This document shows positions 44,001-55,257 of a DNA stretch of 64,000 nucleotides, in pieces. The notes beneath the pieces were generated by a model. The model worked only from the letters and a program-made list of their open reading frames with translations, was not told the DNA's origin and searched no databases. The translations under genes were made by a program, and so were the position numbers. Numbering within the stretch: position 1 is the stretch's first letter; each line of letters starts with the position of its first letter. Origin of the DNA: Boswellia sacra (taxonomy: Eukaryota; Streptophyta; Magnoliopsida; Sapindales; Burseraceae); assembly GCA_013180625.2 (NCBI GenBank), contig SNVD02014776.1, positions 1-64,000 on the forward strand, in the 5' to 3' direction.

Positions 44001-47000
44001 CCAAAGCAATAACCTGTATTCATAATAAGAAAAAAGAAAATCAATCAATGCTGCAAACTCACCATCAGTCATGGCAAAGTAATTGAACTTCCAAGATGTG
44101 ACAGAAAATCTTCATATTTATGACAATCTTGGTACATGAGTATAGAGGATTATTTGAAAGAAAGTCATGCCTTTGCACAATCACCAAGCCAACCCATTAT
44201 GTTGCGTGCAGCTTGGAATATCTCTCCAAGGGCAGTCAATGTCACCTGTGGAAAAGATAGTTTAAGCTTGAGATTGAATTCAAATTTAAGCAAGAAGGAA
44301 CCATTACAACTCTGGCCTCTTATACATGTATTAATGAATTAAAACTCCATTACTCTATCCGTTATGGAAATCCAGAAGCAACACGCATAACCCAACAATC
44401 TTATTACCATAAAGAAAAGGCTATAAAAAAATAATTATCAAATGACTTGGCTTCTACATTGTAATCTCAACAATAATGCATTTTCCTAAGAACAAAATCA
44501 AGAGTTTATTGTTCATTTCCAGAATAAAACTTGGGGCTCAAGGCAGGTACAAGCCCTCAATTAATAACGTAATGAAGTAACGGTCAACAAATCAGAATGC
44601 TAATTGCTTACTTTAGCAGCATAGCAAGATGCAGAAAAGAGCAGTCTATCATCTGTAATATGACCCTTCTCCTCTAGTCTTCTTTTTATTTGCTCTCTTG
44701 CCCCAACATAAGTGACACCATATACTGAGGTCATTACGGTCTGTTTAACCAATTTCCGATCCACCTGAAGCATGCAAAAATTAAACAGTCAGGTAAAATT
44801 AAAAAAAAATTCCAACAGTCAGTTAAGGACTCTGAAGGACTGACCTGATTAACTAAAATCTTGGCTATTGAGGCATGTGGATATTTAGCAGGATCCTTGT
44901 TGCTGTCCCTCTTCATGATATCATGAACCCTGCCCAAGGAAAAGTCAGTTTGGGTTTCATATCACATTAACAAGAAGTAATTAAATAGGGAAAAATGAAC
45001 ATACCAGAAGAATTTTACATATAAAAAGTAATAAATTAAGTAATAGGGGAGAGGAAAAAAAATGTCTCCGTAGCTTTAAACAGAGGGGACAATAACAAGA
45101 ATCTATACAGCACAACAATGGGGAGAAAGATTTAAATCCTCATGCATTTGAAAGTGAGGACATCTAGCTATTATCTTTACACTGCTTTGCACCTGGTGCA
45201 GAAGAAACGGTCTCATTATTTTTGTTAACTTGTCTTTTATTTGGTCTACATCCTAAATTTTCAATCAACTTTCTCATTTACAATATCAAATTTACATGTT
45301 TGTTGAACTACTAGTCATCCATGTTTCAATAACCGTCAACAAGCATCTTCTAGCTAAACAAGATGAAAAAGAGATCCCAGACATGTCTTTCAAACTAATT
45401 ACTAACCTCCTAAATTTCAATCATATCGAAACACAGATTTAACTGATTGAATGTTTTTTCTATTCCCTTTTGCGTAAATGGAATATGGTCCTAAAAGGGC
45501 TAAGTGGCAAAATGAATTAATATGGCTTTTTCCAGAAGTACTTGGTTTAATGCTAAATTGAGTCAAGAAGAGTGAAATCCTTATACTGATTTATATTCTT
45601 CTCTGTATCCAACATCTACATCATGTTCCAATTATGAACCAGATTAAATAGATTATGTTACAACCTCAAAATGAAATTTATTGTACCTCACAGCTATTTC
45701 CGAGTAAACATCAGCTGGTTTCTCTCCTGCTAGTAAGTTAACTGCAGCTGCTTCTAACTGAGAAAGAAAATTACCAAAAGGAGAGAGAGAAAAAGATAAC
45801 ATTAATGCATTAACATTTGAAAGGCTGAAAAAATAAACATTCAAAATAGTGAATTTTAATAATAGGAGATTCAAAATACTAGACAACAAATATGACATTT
45901 TTTGTCATCTCTAACTTGATCCAGCCACATAAAATACATAAAAACATAATGGGTTTTAAAACAACGCAACCTAGGTGGCTAAAATAACCGATGCAACAGC
46001 AAGGCTTAGTATGTTCAAGTTGCTAAAATTGCAACCTTTAAGTTGGATGGAATTAATAAGGCAGCTCATTCTTGAACTAGCAAAATTACTAAGATATAAT
46101 TGAAGAAGTTGCACGAAATGAAGTAATGAATTAGAAATTAAATGAAACAATTTATGTCAATGGGTTGTTTCAGGTCAAATTAACATGCAAATATTCAAAT
46201 GCATGTCATGTCAAATACCAGCAGTTTAATCCAGTTATCATGCTAACTGGATTAACTCAATTAAATCGGAATACAATTAAGGCAAATGTAAACCTAATAC
46301 TTTCATGTTCAATTTGAGTCATTTAGGTAGATTGTGTCAATAACTGCTATGAAGCTGTTATAAAAAGTACCTCTGAAAAGGCATCACAAATTAGAAGGAC
46401 AAAATAGACCTAATTTATCATTAGCCAAGTGGATCATTCTGATTTAAAAGCAACTAAATGTCATGCTACAAAAACATTTAGATCAAGTTGATTCTAACAT
46501 GAATCCAAAATTCACCATTTCCCAAACAGAAAAAGCAAGTCTTGTTGAGAATTATGAAAACCTTGGTGCAAAGTTTATTTAGCAGACTTGTTGACTTCAT
46601 TTGTATCATCAAAATCAATACTAAATTTCTTTTCCCCCAAAAGATAGGGTTGAGAGGGAGGGAAAAGGAAATTATGTAACAATAAATTATAAGCACAGAA
46701 GAAATATTATACACATGCATACAGCAAAACCTACACTGTTTCTCCCCAAGGCTGCATAATGTTGTAAGCCATTGCATGAACCATCCTGCAGAGAAGACAC
46801 TTAGTAATATTTCAGAAAAAGAAAAAGAAAAAGCAATGGAAACAACTAATAAAGGTTTTAAAAATATTGAGTAGAACTTCTTACGAAGATACATACAAGA
46901 AGGAGGCATAAGTTCCAGATTTTTGCAACATCAAGAAAAGGCATAAATAGTAGTCAGACCAGGGCTGGTCAAATTCTACTCAATCTCCCACTTAATAAAA

Positions 47001-50000
47001 CCAGAACATTTAATGATTTATCACTAAAATGAATCAACTCTGGGTCCCCAAGAAAATGCCACTCCAATACGGCTAAGACTACCATCATGCCCTTAGATAT
47101 TCAGGAAAGCATCAATCTTAATAACTTAATGGAAAGAGATGATGACACTTGGAATACAATCAGACAATGGAAAAGCAAGTGGAGGAACTGGCCATGGAAT
47201 AAAAAAAAAAAAAATGCAACAATAGGTTTTCCTCTGGATATATACTTTCAAGTGCATTAGCTAGGGTCACAGCTGGACAGAACTACATGATTACTACGCA
47301 AATTAACTTCCAAAAATGAAAGGAAGTTAACAGGAAAACAAATAATTACACATTTGAAGAAATTGTTTCCGCTTGCAAAATTATTATATTACCCTTTGCA
47401 GTATGAGAGGCAATTGCCACACAAAAGGCCACTAATGAAGCATTTACCTGATGAATTGGCAGGTGAGAGATGACCGTATGTGGTGATGTGCGTTTTAAGG
47501 CTTCTGACAGATTAATACAAGCAGCTAAGCACTGAAAAGGATCTTCAGCTGTTAACCACCACCGGTTACCATTAAGGGGGTTCTCTGCAGAATCAAATAT
47601 ATCATCCAAATGATTGTCCACAAATGCCAGGCGCCCGTCATGTGAAAGCTTTTCAACACCACCTGAAAAAAGGTTTGCTACATGTATCTTCAGCCAACGT
47701 AACCCAGACATGCCTAATGGTCGCCCTTCGGCAAATTCAAGAACTCCCCGACAAAGATCAGAACTCAGATGATTTAGATGCGGATGCATTGGATACGCAC
47801 GGCCTCGGAAATCAAGATTGTGAGGATAATAAAAGCCTTCCTCGTCTTTCATTCTTCGAGCCACCTATCATAGAACAAGTTTGTTCAAAATCTAAAGTCA
47901 TGAAATGAATTAATATGAAGGACACTTCTTTCTAAAGCCATGGAATATGTCACCAAGTCAAATTACATAACGATTCCTGAGAGCACAAGCTTATCATGCT
48001 CTACTATGGCAAACCTAAAATATCATGACACCTGATATTTAAACATTGCCAAATTACATCGGAAGTGACAGGCTGACTTATTGTAGGTGGATAGAGTAGG
48101 AGATTAGCAGGGTAATAATTTCACTAAGTCAGAGACTGGACTTATAAATATTGCACAAGGGAAGTGACTACCACAGATTACTAAATATTGCACGGTACTG
48201 CAAATATCTTGCAATCTCAAAAGGTTGGAAATCTTACAGATAGCTTAAGTTCGGTATCACATCTTAGAGAATGCCTTTCTCCATTAATTTTCTTAGCTTT
48301 TCTCACACTCCATTTCCACTTTTGAATTTCTGTCAAATTTTCTGAATGGGGCTTCTCTGGTATGGGAACCTAAAAGCAAGAGGAGAAAGAGTTCAGCTAA
48401 GATAAGCCAAATAAGAAACTGAAAAAAGAGTTCAGGTAAGATGAGCCAAATAAGAAACTGAAAAATACAAGAAAACGTCAAATATGAAGGGGAAAAAAAA
48501 AAAGCATGCATCAAACTGAAAAGCCAGGGAATATGACCAAGATGGAAATTGACTAAATGATGAGAGGAACAAAGCCAAAAAATTTGTTGAGTAGTGTCAG
48601 CTTTAAACTAAAAATAGTAAAATTAAACCTTACAAAAAATAAGTATAAAAAATTAAAGCTTACTTCATTATACTTTTCATATATCTTTATTATTTTCTTG
48701 ATATGATGTGGTAAAGGAGTCAATATTAGGGTTGGGTTTGTCAAGGTCTATGATCATATTATTTTGCATATAGTATGAATACCCTTTACAGCATTGTTTC
48801 AGATCATATTTGCATATGGCAGGTATTTAAGGAAAATTTTCCTGTAAACATTCTGGATCTAGTCAATGGGTGGTTTTAAATATTAAATCAGATAAGAGGG
48901 AGCCACAGATTGAAAGGTGAAGCAACATGCATGAGCTAAAATCTGAACTAGTTGTGTAATATGGTCCAAAAAGCAGCATACCAAAAATTTGTGCACACAA
49001 AGAATTCATTTCTCATCATAGTTTGTTGTGTGCTTACATCATGACGATCAACTAAGCCTGCAATGTTGCCACCACTAGCCCAAATGCTCTCCAACACACT
49101 AAGTACCTTTCTGTTCACCCTCCATTTGGTGTTTCCAAGGGTATCCAGGGCCTGCTTGTTGCATCATTTTAAGGAAAAGAAATTTAAGTCAAAACTTCAT
49201 TTTGTGGTGCATAGCAGAGAAGAACGATTTCAAGTAGCACTAGCCATAAGAACAAAACAATTGAAAAAGTTACATAATTAATATCACACTATTTATCACT
49301 AAAAGAGTGGAAATCATAAGTAATAACTCAGAAGGCAGCTTATTATAATTTATGAGAAAAGGTTCTCAGCACTTATATCAGCCAAATCTCCAATGTTTGA
49401 TATACGAAAATTAGTCATAAAATATTTAACTAAAAGGAACAAGTATGATTCCCCATGCTTGATTCATATATCACACACTTTATGGTCCTCACCAAAACAT
49501 GATATGATAGAAAGTATTAAAAAATCAATAAAATGACACAATAACAGAAGATAAGTTATATTACCATACCCTAGGTAGCAAACATGTTAAAGAAACTTTA
49601 CCTACGAACCTACTCAAGCTCCCACAACTAGTTATACATTTACAGAGAGCTGATGTTTGTTGACGCATACTAAAAAACTATTTTCCACAGGTATATGCAC
49701 AACCTCCATATAGCACATAGTACATCTTTTCTCTTTTCATCATCACGCTAGAAAAGAAGTCAATTAGTCAAAGGCATATGCTTGAAATCAAGTTAATGGT
49801 GAATTAATACCAGTGATTTTTTTTTTTTTTTATAAGCTTAGCCATAAAACAATTTTGGCCCTGACCTGTGACCAAAGAAAAATATGTAAATTAGAAAATG
49901 GGAAAACTTATGTTTTCTTTTTCTTCTTTACCTCAAATACTTTAGTCATGCATTCCCCACGAATGCCCTTAAGTGCTTCTTGTTGCATCCTAGATCCATG

Positions 50001-53000
50001 AGTACGCATGACATAGGAAGGCAAGAACAAGTAACCACCCTTGTCATACCTAGAAAGAATTCAAAATCAAATTAGAATAAAATTTTAGTAGATATATAAA
50101 TTCTTTTATAGCTAAATACAATGTTCAGTAACTTTCTTTCACTTCAGTTTATTGTTTATCATATTCAAAATAACCCAATTTGATTTCAGCAATTGCTGAT
50201 TTATATTCCCTCTTTTTGCAAAAAAGTAGGAGCTAGAAGAAAAAATGAAAGACATTGACTCTTGAATCCACAACATAATAGTACTATGAATTGTTTTATA
50301 TAGATTGTAGCTGTAATTATATGACACTACTACCATCACCAATTTTAAACAGATCTTACCCTTTCCATTTCTTTGGTGGAACCAACATTGGGACATAAGG
50401 AATCAACATATGCTTTGCCTGCAGAAAAAGTTTGTAACGTCAATTGACTACCATATATCAGGTAACAATAAATTATAATATATTACAGACTACATTATAA
50501 TGACATACTAAAGACCTTTTCTTCTTGGTAGACAACTAAAACAATGAAGATAACACTACAAACAATGCTGAAGTCTTTATGGGAATTCCATTAACCAAGA
50601 CAAAACATGAGACAAGAGAAAGGGTGAACTTTTAAGACTAGGAATTTGCGTATTACTGTGTAGTTTGCATGGACTAGGAACGTAAGATCAGAACCAAAGC
50701 ATGTTAACTCCAAATGAAATACACACCTGGAAAAACATATAAAATTGGAAAGAAAGGAGAGCTTAACTCACAGATTTATCAAGCCCTGCAAGCACTAGAG
50801 GATCACATTCTACAACTCCATATCTCTTTGTAATTTTTTGCCTACAGGATTCAATAAAATGAATCAGAATAACAACCGAAGTTGGGAAATCATAGAGAAA
50901 AAAATAAAATAAAATAAAATAAACATCACGAATTATCCCCAAGTAACCTATCCCATAGAATATTCATATCTTTCATAAGTATACATTTCAAACAAGTTAA
51001 CCAACCCCATGGCATTGCCCTAAACACAAATAAACTGCAAGGGCTTAGGTATTAGAAACTAATCAAGACTCCAGGCAATTCCAAGCTAATAAATGGCCTA
51101 AGATCACATTTTCCAGAAGACAGTCTGGTGGAGCATAATATTATGAAATGGGGCTAAAATGTGAGGATAAGAATTAATAAAATAAATGAAGTCTCACCCT
51201 GGATGCTTCATAATAGTTTTAAGTCTATGCCTAAATGCAGGCCGAACATCAGGTGGAATATCTCCAGCCTGGTTTACCGGATGCTGAATATAAGCTGTTT
51301 CAATTAATAGCTCTATTAGACGACTTCCCAACTGCAAAAGCACATTATAGGGAAAGATGACCAATTGTTCAGTACAAAAGGAAAGCAAAGAATAATAAAA
51401 CTGGTCAATTAACCACTTCAGAAAGAAACAAGCAAGATGCCACAAACCTTAGCCTGGGTATCTCGACCCCAAGGTTTATTTTCTTCATTTTTCAGCAGCT
51501 TCTGCACCTCCATAAGCATTTTCTTTCTAATCAAACTGTTAACCCGCTTCCTTAGCATCTCCTTTTCCTTGGTCAAAACCTCTTGCGAATCAGCTACAAT
51601 CTTTTTCCTCCTGTAATTTTTAGTTTTCTCCAAGAAACTGTGAATCCTAACCTGAGATTAGATTAACTTGATGGATGAGGACAGAGCTGACAAACAAAGT
51701 CCACCTCATTGTATAACTACCAAATGCATTTAAATTTCAGGCGTGAAAGGAAAATACGAGAATAGAAGGATTATGTCCATTAACAAGCTCAACATTATGT
51801 CATAAGCAGGAAATGTAGAGACTGTTGAAGAAGCATCCACATGGCTTTTATTGATAAAGCAAAGTCATGTAATACAGTGACAACAGACGGTTGTGGTGAT
51901 GATGGAGGAGAAAAACGGGAGAAAAAGTGCATTAGATACTACAATAAGGTACATCGATTATATAAACAAGAAGAGTTACTAGCATAAGGAGGTCTGCCAA
52001 TGAGTTTCAAATTATGGTTGACTTACACCAAGGATCGAATTGAGACATCATGATGTAGCATGGTTTGTTTTTACATTACAGATAATTAAGTCTTTTCAAA
52101 AGTTTAGTTATTTGAAGTTTAATTGAATTAGGAATTTTATGATTTAAAGATTTTGACTCAATGAGGGATCTTGACTTTTCCTAATTTAATTCAAACCCAA
52201 ATTATCAGTTTAGGGATTCTGACTCAAAGAGGGATTTTGACTTATCCTAATTTGACTCAAATTCCAATATGACTTGATTAGTATAAATATAGGGTTTCAT
52301 TATTATTTTGTTAAACATTGATTATTTGATATATATTAAAAGATTATTTAGACAGATTGTTGGTTGCTTGTTTGTGAGTGTAAGTGTTTGATTAGAGATT
52401 GTTTGTTCTTAATTTTGGTTTGTTCTTGTTACGGATTCCTTGTCAAATATGAGAAGCCAATTGAAATCATTCATCCGTCTAAAAAAGAAGACTCCACACC
52501 AAAGATTGTAGTTGAAGTTTCTCATGAAGAACAAATTTTTGAGTCTCCAAAAGTACTTCAATAAGTTATTTCCAAGACTAATACTGAAATTGATTTCTTA
52601 GGAGTCTCTACTGTGTTGGATAAATACTCAAACCAAGGCATGCTTATCTCTATTTTGAAGTCTCCTATGAGGGATTTTGAATTATCCTAATTTGACTCAA
52701 ATTAGGAAAAGTTAAGATCCCTCATTGAGTCAAAATCCCTAAATCATAAACTTCCTAATTCAATTAAACTTTAAATAACTAAATTATTGAAAAGACTTAA
52801 TTATCCCTAATATAAAAATAAACCAAGCTGCATCACATCACCTCTTTGTTTATATAGGAATCATGAAGAAAATAGATGATGATACCCCCTGGAGCATGTT
52901 ATTTGCAAACAGTAGTATAATAACATATTTTAACCAGAAAAGCATTTCTATCAAGCTGGATTAACCGAGCGGTTCACTAAAACATTAATGCAAAGACAGA

Positions 53001-54467
53001 CTACATTGAATGCCTGGAATGCAATTTCAGTAGCTCTAGGACCAGAATAGCTATGATGTACCCAAAAATCATCATTTTACGAACCTTTCACCAACCTGGC
53101 TCCACGAGAATGTTAAAATGATAAGATAACAATAAGAATATCCACCTGAAGATAGTGGTAGCACCTACCAAGACTAAGTTAAGGGATGTCAACTGAGATA
53201 ATTTTGTCATAGCAACAATAAAATATGGATTCTTGAGACAACGGAGTGATTTCATCCAAGTGGTGGGCATTTAAAAAGATCTCACATGTGTCGAGCTGTA
53301 GTCACCACTGAAAAATGATATAGCAACTCACAAAAGAAAAGAGGAACATGGTAACCTATAAAACAAGATCCTAAAGTTTTACCAAAATAAAAAATAAAAA
53401 AAAAAAATAAAAAGCCTTCCGTACAAGTGATGCAAACTTCCAACTCAGATATTCCCTATGCATATCCACTAACTTTCACAATACACATATTTACGCTTAG
53501 TCTTCAACTAAAGCACATAAACTCTGACATAAGTTCCACAAGCATAAAAATCACAAACCTCGACTGGACAAAATTAAAATTTTCACACACTCACCTCCTG
53601 CTCTATAGCCATGCCAATGTGCACTGCAGCCTGGACAACCTGGATGCACCCATCTTCATGCGCAGCCATGACCAAGCCCATCATCTTATGCATCACAATG
53701 ACAGCCATCTTATCTGCTGGTAACAAATCAATATGAGGCGCATACGCCGCCTTCTGTTTCTTTGTTCTTTGCACTTTCTGCTCTCTCCCTATCGCCTCCC
53801 TCAACGGCTCAAACCACCCCAAAAACAACCCCTTTATGTGTGGCAAATTCGGCGCCAACTTTTTCTCAACCATTTTTGCTTCCAAGTCTCTGTATTCATC
53901 CACCATTCTCTCCCACGCTTCAGTCTCCTCCTTCACCTGCCTCCTCCTCAACAAATTAAACTTCCTTTTCTCCAACTTGAGCTTCCCTTCTTGGTGCTTA
54001 ATTCTCTTGTAAAGACCCTTCAAAAGCAGAGCAGAAATCCAAGGTGGGTCCGGGATAAAAACTGTCCTGCGCGGTTCTAAGCACACAAGTTGCTGACTTT
54101 CCTTTCTGGGCACGCTTAAATCGCTAGAATTTTCAATCTTTTCAACTCTTTGATGAATAAACTGGTCGGCATCGTCGGTAGGTATGAGGAAATTCGTGGA
54201 ATTCTCGAGGTTTTGGAGGAAATTATCATGAACAGAGTCTTGCAAAGGATGGAACTGAATTCGGTTTGTGGGGAAGGGTTTGATAGTGACAGGGAAAGAA
54301 GAAGAGAAGAGGAAGTTAAGGTTTGTTTTACGGGATTTGCTGCGGCTTCTGGTGGTGAATACATTGAGGGTTTTGGTGGTGGTTTTCGAAGTTGTTGAAG
54401 ATGTTGGTGGGTATTGAATTTGAGCGTTTGGGCTCGGGGAAATGAGTAGAGAAACTGTAGAAGCCAT
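31356..54467 (-). CDS. RPOT3: Plastid phage-type RNA polymerase RPOT3 (RpoTp), 19 exons, 1007 residues
   Basis: This is a single-subunit T7-like RNA polymerase that transcribes plastid genes (nuclear-encoded polymerase, NEP). Exons, minus strand: 54467-53595, 51651-51448, 51331-51198, 50841-50772, 50418-50360, 50049-49932, 49151-49038, 48369-48238, 47864-47448, 46785-46735, 45757-45687, 44929-44845, 44764-44612, 44245-44171, 44013-43924, 43196-43149, 43059-42945, 32058-31955, 31466-31356. All join in frame with no stop, giving 1007 codons. By spacing to T7 polymerase the catalytic residues are Asp708 ([15 protein letters not shown]), Lys783 and Tyr791 ([14 protein letters not shown]) and Asp940 ([10 protein letters not shown]). 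The C-terminus is SPYFFN. Conserved blocks resemble the plastid paralogue RPOT3 more than mitochondrial RPOT1. The start has a favourable context (A at -3, G at +4). Intron 17 is 10.9 kb with two nested retrotransposons, and intron 14 has a GC donor. The gene looks functional. Confidence 0.95.
32236..32657 (+). repeat. 5' LTR of G2
   Basis: 422 bp, TGATAGACCTCC...AACATACCA. The primer site follows directly. Confidence 0.9.
32660..32673 (+). other. Primer binding site of G2 (tRNA-iMet)
   Basis: TTGGTATCAGAGCAG, three bases after the LTR end, matches initiator tRNA-Met. Confidence 0.85.
32687..33706 (+). pseudogene. G2 gag with zinc knuckle (frameshifted)
   Basis: Starts [16 protein letters not shown] at 32687, with a coiled-coil region, then stops at 32996. 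The gag core continues in another frame from 32995 ([20 protein letters not shown], then [11 protein letters not shown]) and shifts again at about 33300. The CCHC knuckle is at about 33600-33660 ([17 protein letters not shown]). It would encode the particle protein but needs at least two frame changes. Confidence 0.8.
33669..35918 (+). pseudogene. G2 protease, reverse transcriptase and RNase H
   Basis: Protease in 33669-34142 ([20 protein letters not shown]), where the usual D-S/T-G-A active site reads NDPVA and is thus degenerate. RT runs 34139-35272: [20 protein letters not shown], then [30 protein letters not shown] and the catalytic FFDD ([14 protein letters not shown]). RNase H runs 35304-35918 ([15 protein letters not shown], then [16 protein letters not shown]), after a frame break at about 35270. 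The polyprotein is not continuous. Confidence 0.85.
35922..37180 (+). pseudogene. G2 integrase and chromodomain
   Basis: The integrase frame 35922-36902 has the CC part of the zinc site ([12 protein letters not shown]), core motifs [13 protein letters not shown] and [12 protein letters not shown], then [10 protein letters not shown], and the C-terminal GPF domain ([15 protein letters not shown]). The end is altered after HPVF. The chromodomain follows in another frame, 36857-37180: [20 protein letters not shown], then [11 protein letters not shown]. It would guide integration by binding histone marks (known for the family). Confidence 0.85.
37108..37368 (+). repeat. 3' LTR of G2, first part (continues at 42710-42873)
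   Basis: Begins TGATAGGCCTCC after a purine tract (TGAGGGGTAA). It breaks off at 37368, where G3 was inserted, and the remaining 164 bp stand at 42710-42873. Several differences from the 5' LTR are visible. Confidence 0.9.
37369..37764 (-). repeat. 3' LTR of G3
   Basis: 396 bp. On the minus strand it is preceded by a purine tract (GGGCGGGGGTAT). Confidence 0.9.
37770..38970 (-). pseudogene. G3 integrase and chromodomain
   Basis: The frame from 38970 gives [60 protein letters not shown] and [12 protein letters not shown]. It meets a TGA after GGKPKQ (38485). A run of ten G residues and a nearby run of seven (about 38372-38392, plus strand) then disrupt the frame. The C-terminal part resumes in 38515-38006 ([15 protein letters not shown], then [15 protein letters not shown]). 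The chromodomain lies at about 37905-37780 ([20 protein letters not shown], then [10 protein letters not shown]). Confidence 0.85.
39011..40852 (-). pseudogene. G3 reverse transcriptase and RNase H
   Basis: 613-codon open frame. RT motifs: [51 protein letters not shown], catalytic FFDD ([14 protein letters not shown]), thumb [16 protein letters not shown]. RNase [21 protein letters not shown], then [19 protein letters not shown]. The frame is lost at about 39025 through a one-base change after HDSPIGG. It follows the gag-protease frame directly, separated only by a TAG at 40856-40858. This is the longest intact polymerase frame in the window. Confidence 0.9.
40853..42268 (-). pseudogene. G3 gag and protease
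   Basis: The start at 42268 ([18 protein letters not shown]) follows the primer site. A helical N-terminus leads to the gag core ([20 protein letters not shown], then [14 protein letters not shown]). A TGA interrupts at 41750-41752, and the same frame goes on with a CCHC knuckle ([17 protein letters not shown]). The protease reads [20 protein letters not shown]; the usual Ser/Thr of the active site is Pro. A TAG at 40856 ends it. All in one frame with the RT downstream. Confidence 0.88.
42292..42304 (-). other. Primer binding site of G3 (tRNA-iMet)
   Basis: The minus strand reads TGGTATCAGAGCG three bases inside the 5' LTR. Confidence 0.85.
42308..42704 (-). repeat. 5' LTR of G3
   Basis: 397 bp, nearly identical to 37369-37764. 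Followed by the target duplication and the rest of the G2 LTR. Confidence 0.92.
42945..44245 (-). CDS. RPOT3: RPOT3 exons 14-17, including the fingers and the HSLDGSH block
   Basis: Residues 828-936. Exon 14 ([20 protein letters not shown], then GDCAK) ends AAG|GCATGA, a GC instead of a GT donor. Exon 15 gives [20 protein letters not shown]. Exon 16 is 16 codons ([16 protein letters not shown]). Exon 17 holds [20 protein letters not shown], then [13 protein letters not shown], and ends in phase 1 at the edge of the 10.9-kb intron. Confidence 0.92.
44612..47864 (-). CDS. RPOT3: RPOT3 exons 9-13: palm, motif A and motif B
   Basis: Residues 569-827. Exon 9, the largest internal exon (139 codons), encodes [20 protein letters not shown], then [18 protein letters not shown] and [17 protein letters not shown]. 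Exon 10 (17 codons) is exactly motif [18 protein letters not shown], with the first metal-binding Asp. Exons 11-12 carry [12 protein letters not shown] and the following helix. Exon 13 holds motif B (O-helix), [16 protein letters not shown], which selects the incoming nucleotide. Confidence 0.93.
48238..51651 (-). CDS. RPOT3: RPOT3 exons 2-8: N-terminal domain and start of the polymerase core
   Basis: Residues 292-568. Exon 2 is basic and helical ([20 protein letters not shown]). Exon 3 carries [18 protein letters not shown] and exon 4 [17 protein letters not shown]. Exons 5-6 hold [18 protein letters not shown], then [19 protein letters not shown]. Exon 7 gives [13 protein letters not shown] and [12 protein letters not shown], and exon 8 the charged [17 protein letters not shown]. 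All boundaries are AG...GT and keep phase (0, 2, 0, 2, 0, 0, 0 at the exon ends). Confidence 0.92.
52051..52835. mobile_element. Foldback element in RPOT3 intron 1 with TG...CA ends
   Basis: The arms (about 52051-52197 and 52693-52835) are inverted copies: the left starts TGATGTAGCATGGTTTG, and the right reverse-complemented starts TGATGCAGCTTGGTTTA. Both continue through GATAATTAAGTCTTTTCAA and GTTTAATTGAATTAGGAA. The flanking 5-mers are identical, CATCA at 52046-52050 and 52836-52840. The interior (about 500 bp) has no convincing frame. TG/CA ends with a 5-bp duplication suggest insertion by an LTR-type integrase, but the inverted layout is not that of a normal LTR element. Classification is open. 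Confidence 0.65.
53595..54467 (-). CDS. RPOT3: RPOT3 exon 1: transit peptide and N-terminal domain
   Basis: 291 codons. Residues 1-65 are rich in Ser, Thr, Lys and Arg and almost free of acidic residues (start [16 protein letters not shown]), as in plastid transit peptides. Plastid targeting is inferred from this and from paralogue similarity. Residues after about 150 form the start of the N-terminal domain ([20 protein letters not shown], then [11 protein letters not shown]). The exon ends GMAIEQE at donor GAG|GTGAGT, phase 0. Confidence 0.92.
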
Positions 54468-55254
54468 TTTTGGTGGAGATAAGAGTAAGTGAGGAAGAAA
54501 CGAACAAAGTGAGAGTGAAAATGAAAAGAAATGAAAACCTCTCTTAAACCCACTCTCCAGTCTCCATTGTTTGTTTTCGAAGATATTTTGTATTTCTCTT
54601 CAAAGGAGCATACAAGACGGGATACGACTCCAACACAAGCAGACAAAGTTTCTAATGATTTTTCTTTTCCCAAAAACAAAAAAAAAAGCAATATAGGAAG
54701 TTTTGAGTTTAAATGTCGAAAAATATAAACTTCTATATTTGATTTTTTTTAATCTAAATAATATATTGACATGTTATATGAGTTTATATATTATTTATTG
54801 TGAAGATGAAAATTTTTATTTTTCTAAACCACTATTTTGATATTACATACAATATTTAATAGAAGAATCAAAAGATTTTGTTTCTGTTTATTCTATACTT
54901 TTTGCTTTAATTTGGCCTTTTTGGAGGTGGACACCTGTTAAGTGAGGAGAAATGTTGAAGGAAACAATCCGAAACTTTTTGGAGGAGTTCGACCAGATAA
55001 AAGAAAAAAAAAAAGAGAAAAAAATAATGATGGATGGTTAAAGGTTATTCGAAAATACCAATATTTTAATTACTATGTAGTAAATCGAATATAGTAAATA
55101 GTTGCAGCAAGTAAAATGACTTGAGATCAGATTAGTATAAGATTGCCACTAAGCTGATGTTATTTTCGAAGTGATCATTTATAAAAAGTGGTTCATGGTG
55201 ATGGCCATTTGCTCAAAATTTAAAACGATATAAATACACAAATCCTGCTAAAAT
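54468..55254. promoter_or_regulatory. 5' flank of RPOT3
   Basis: Upstream of the RPOT3 start on the minus strand. The first 250 bp contain pyrimidine-rich leader-like sequence, then AT-rich DNA. No TATA box can be named with confidence and no other gene is seen. Confidence 0.4.
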
Positions 55255-55257
55255 AAG

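Noticed and set aside
52364..52564. Frame [20 protein letters not shown] inside the foldback element
   Set aside because: It has no recognisable domain and is short; it may be a retroelement scrap but cannot be supported.
53733..54398. Plus-strand frames opposite RPOT3 exon 1
   Set aside because: They mirror the composition of the transit peptide and N-terminal coding exon; no motif supports them.
54116..54691. A 191-codon minus-strand frame overlapping the RPOT3 start in another frame
   Set aside because: It is out of frame with the polymerase. The 54467 start gives the transit peptide and joins correctly to exon 2.
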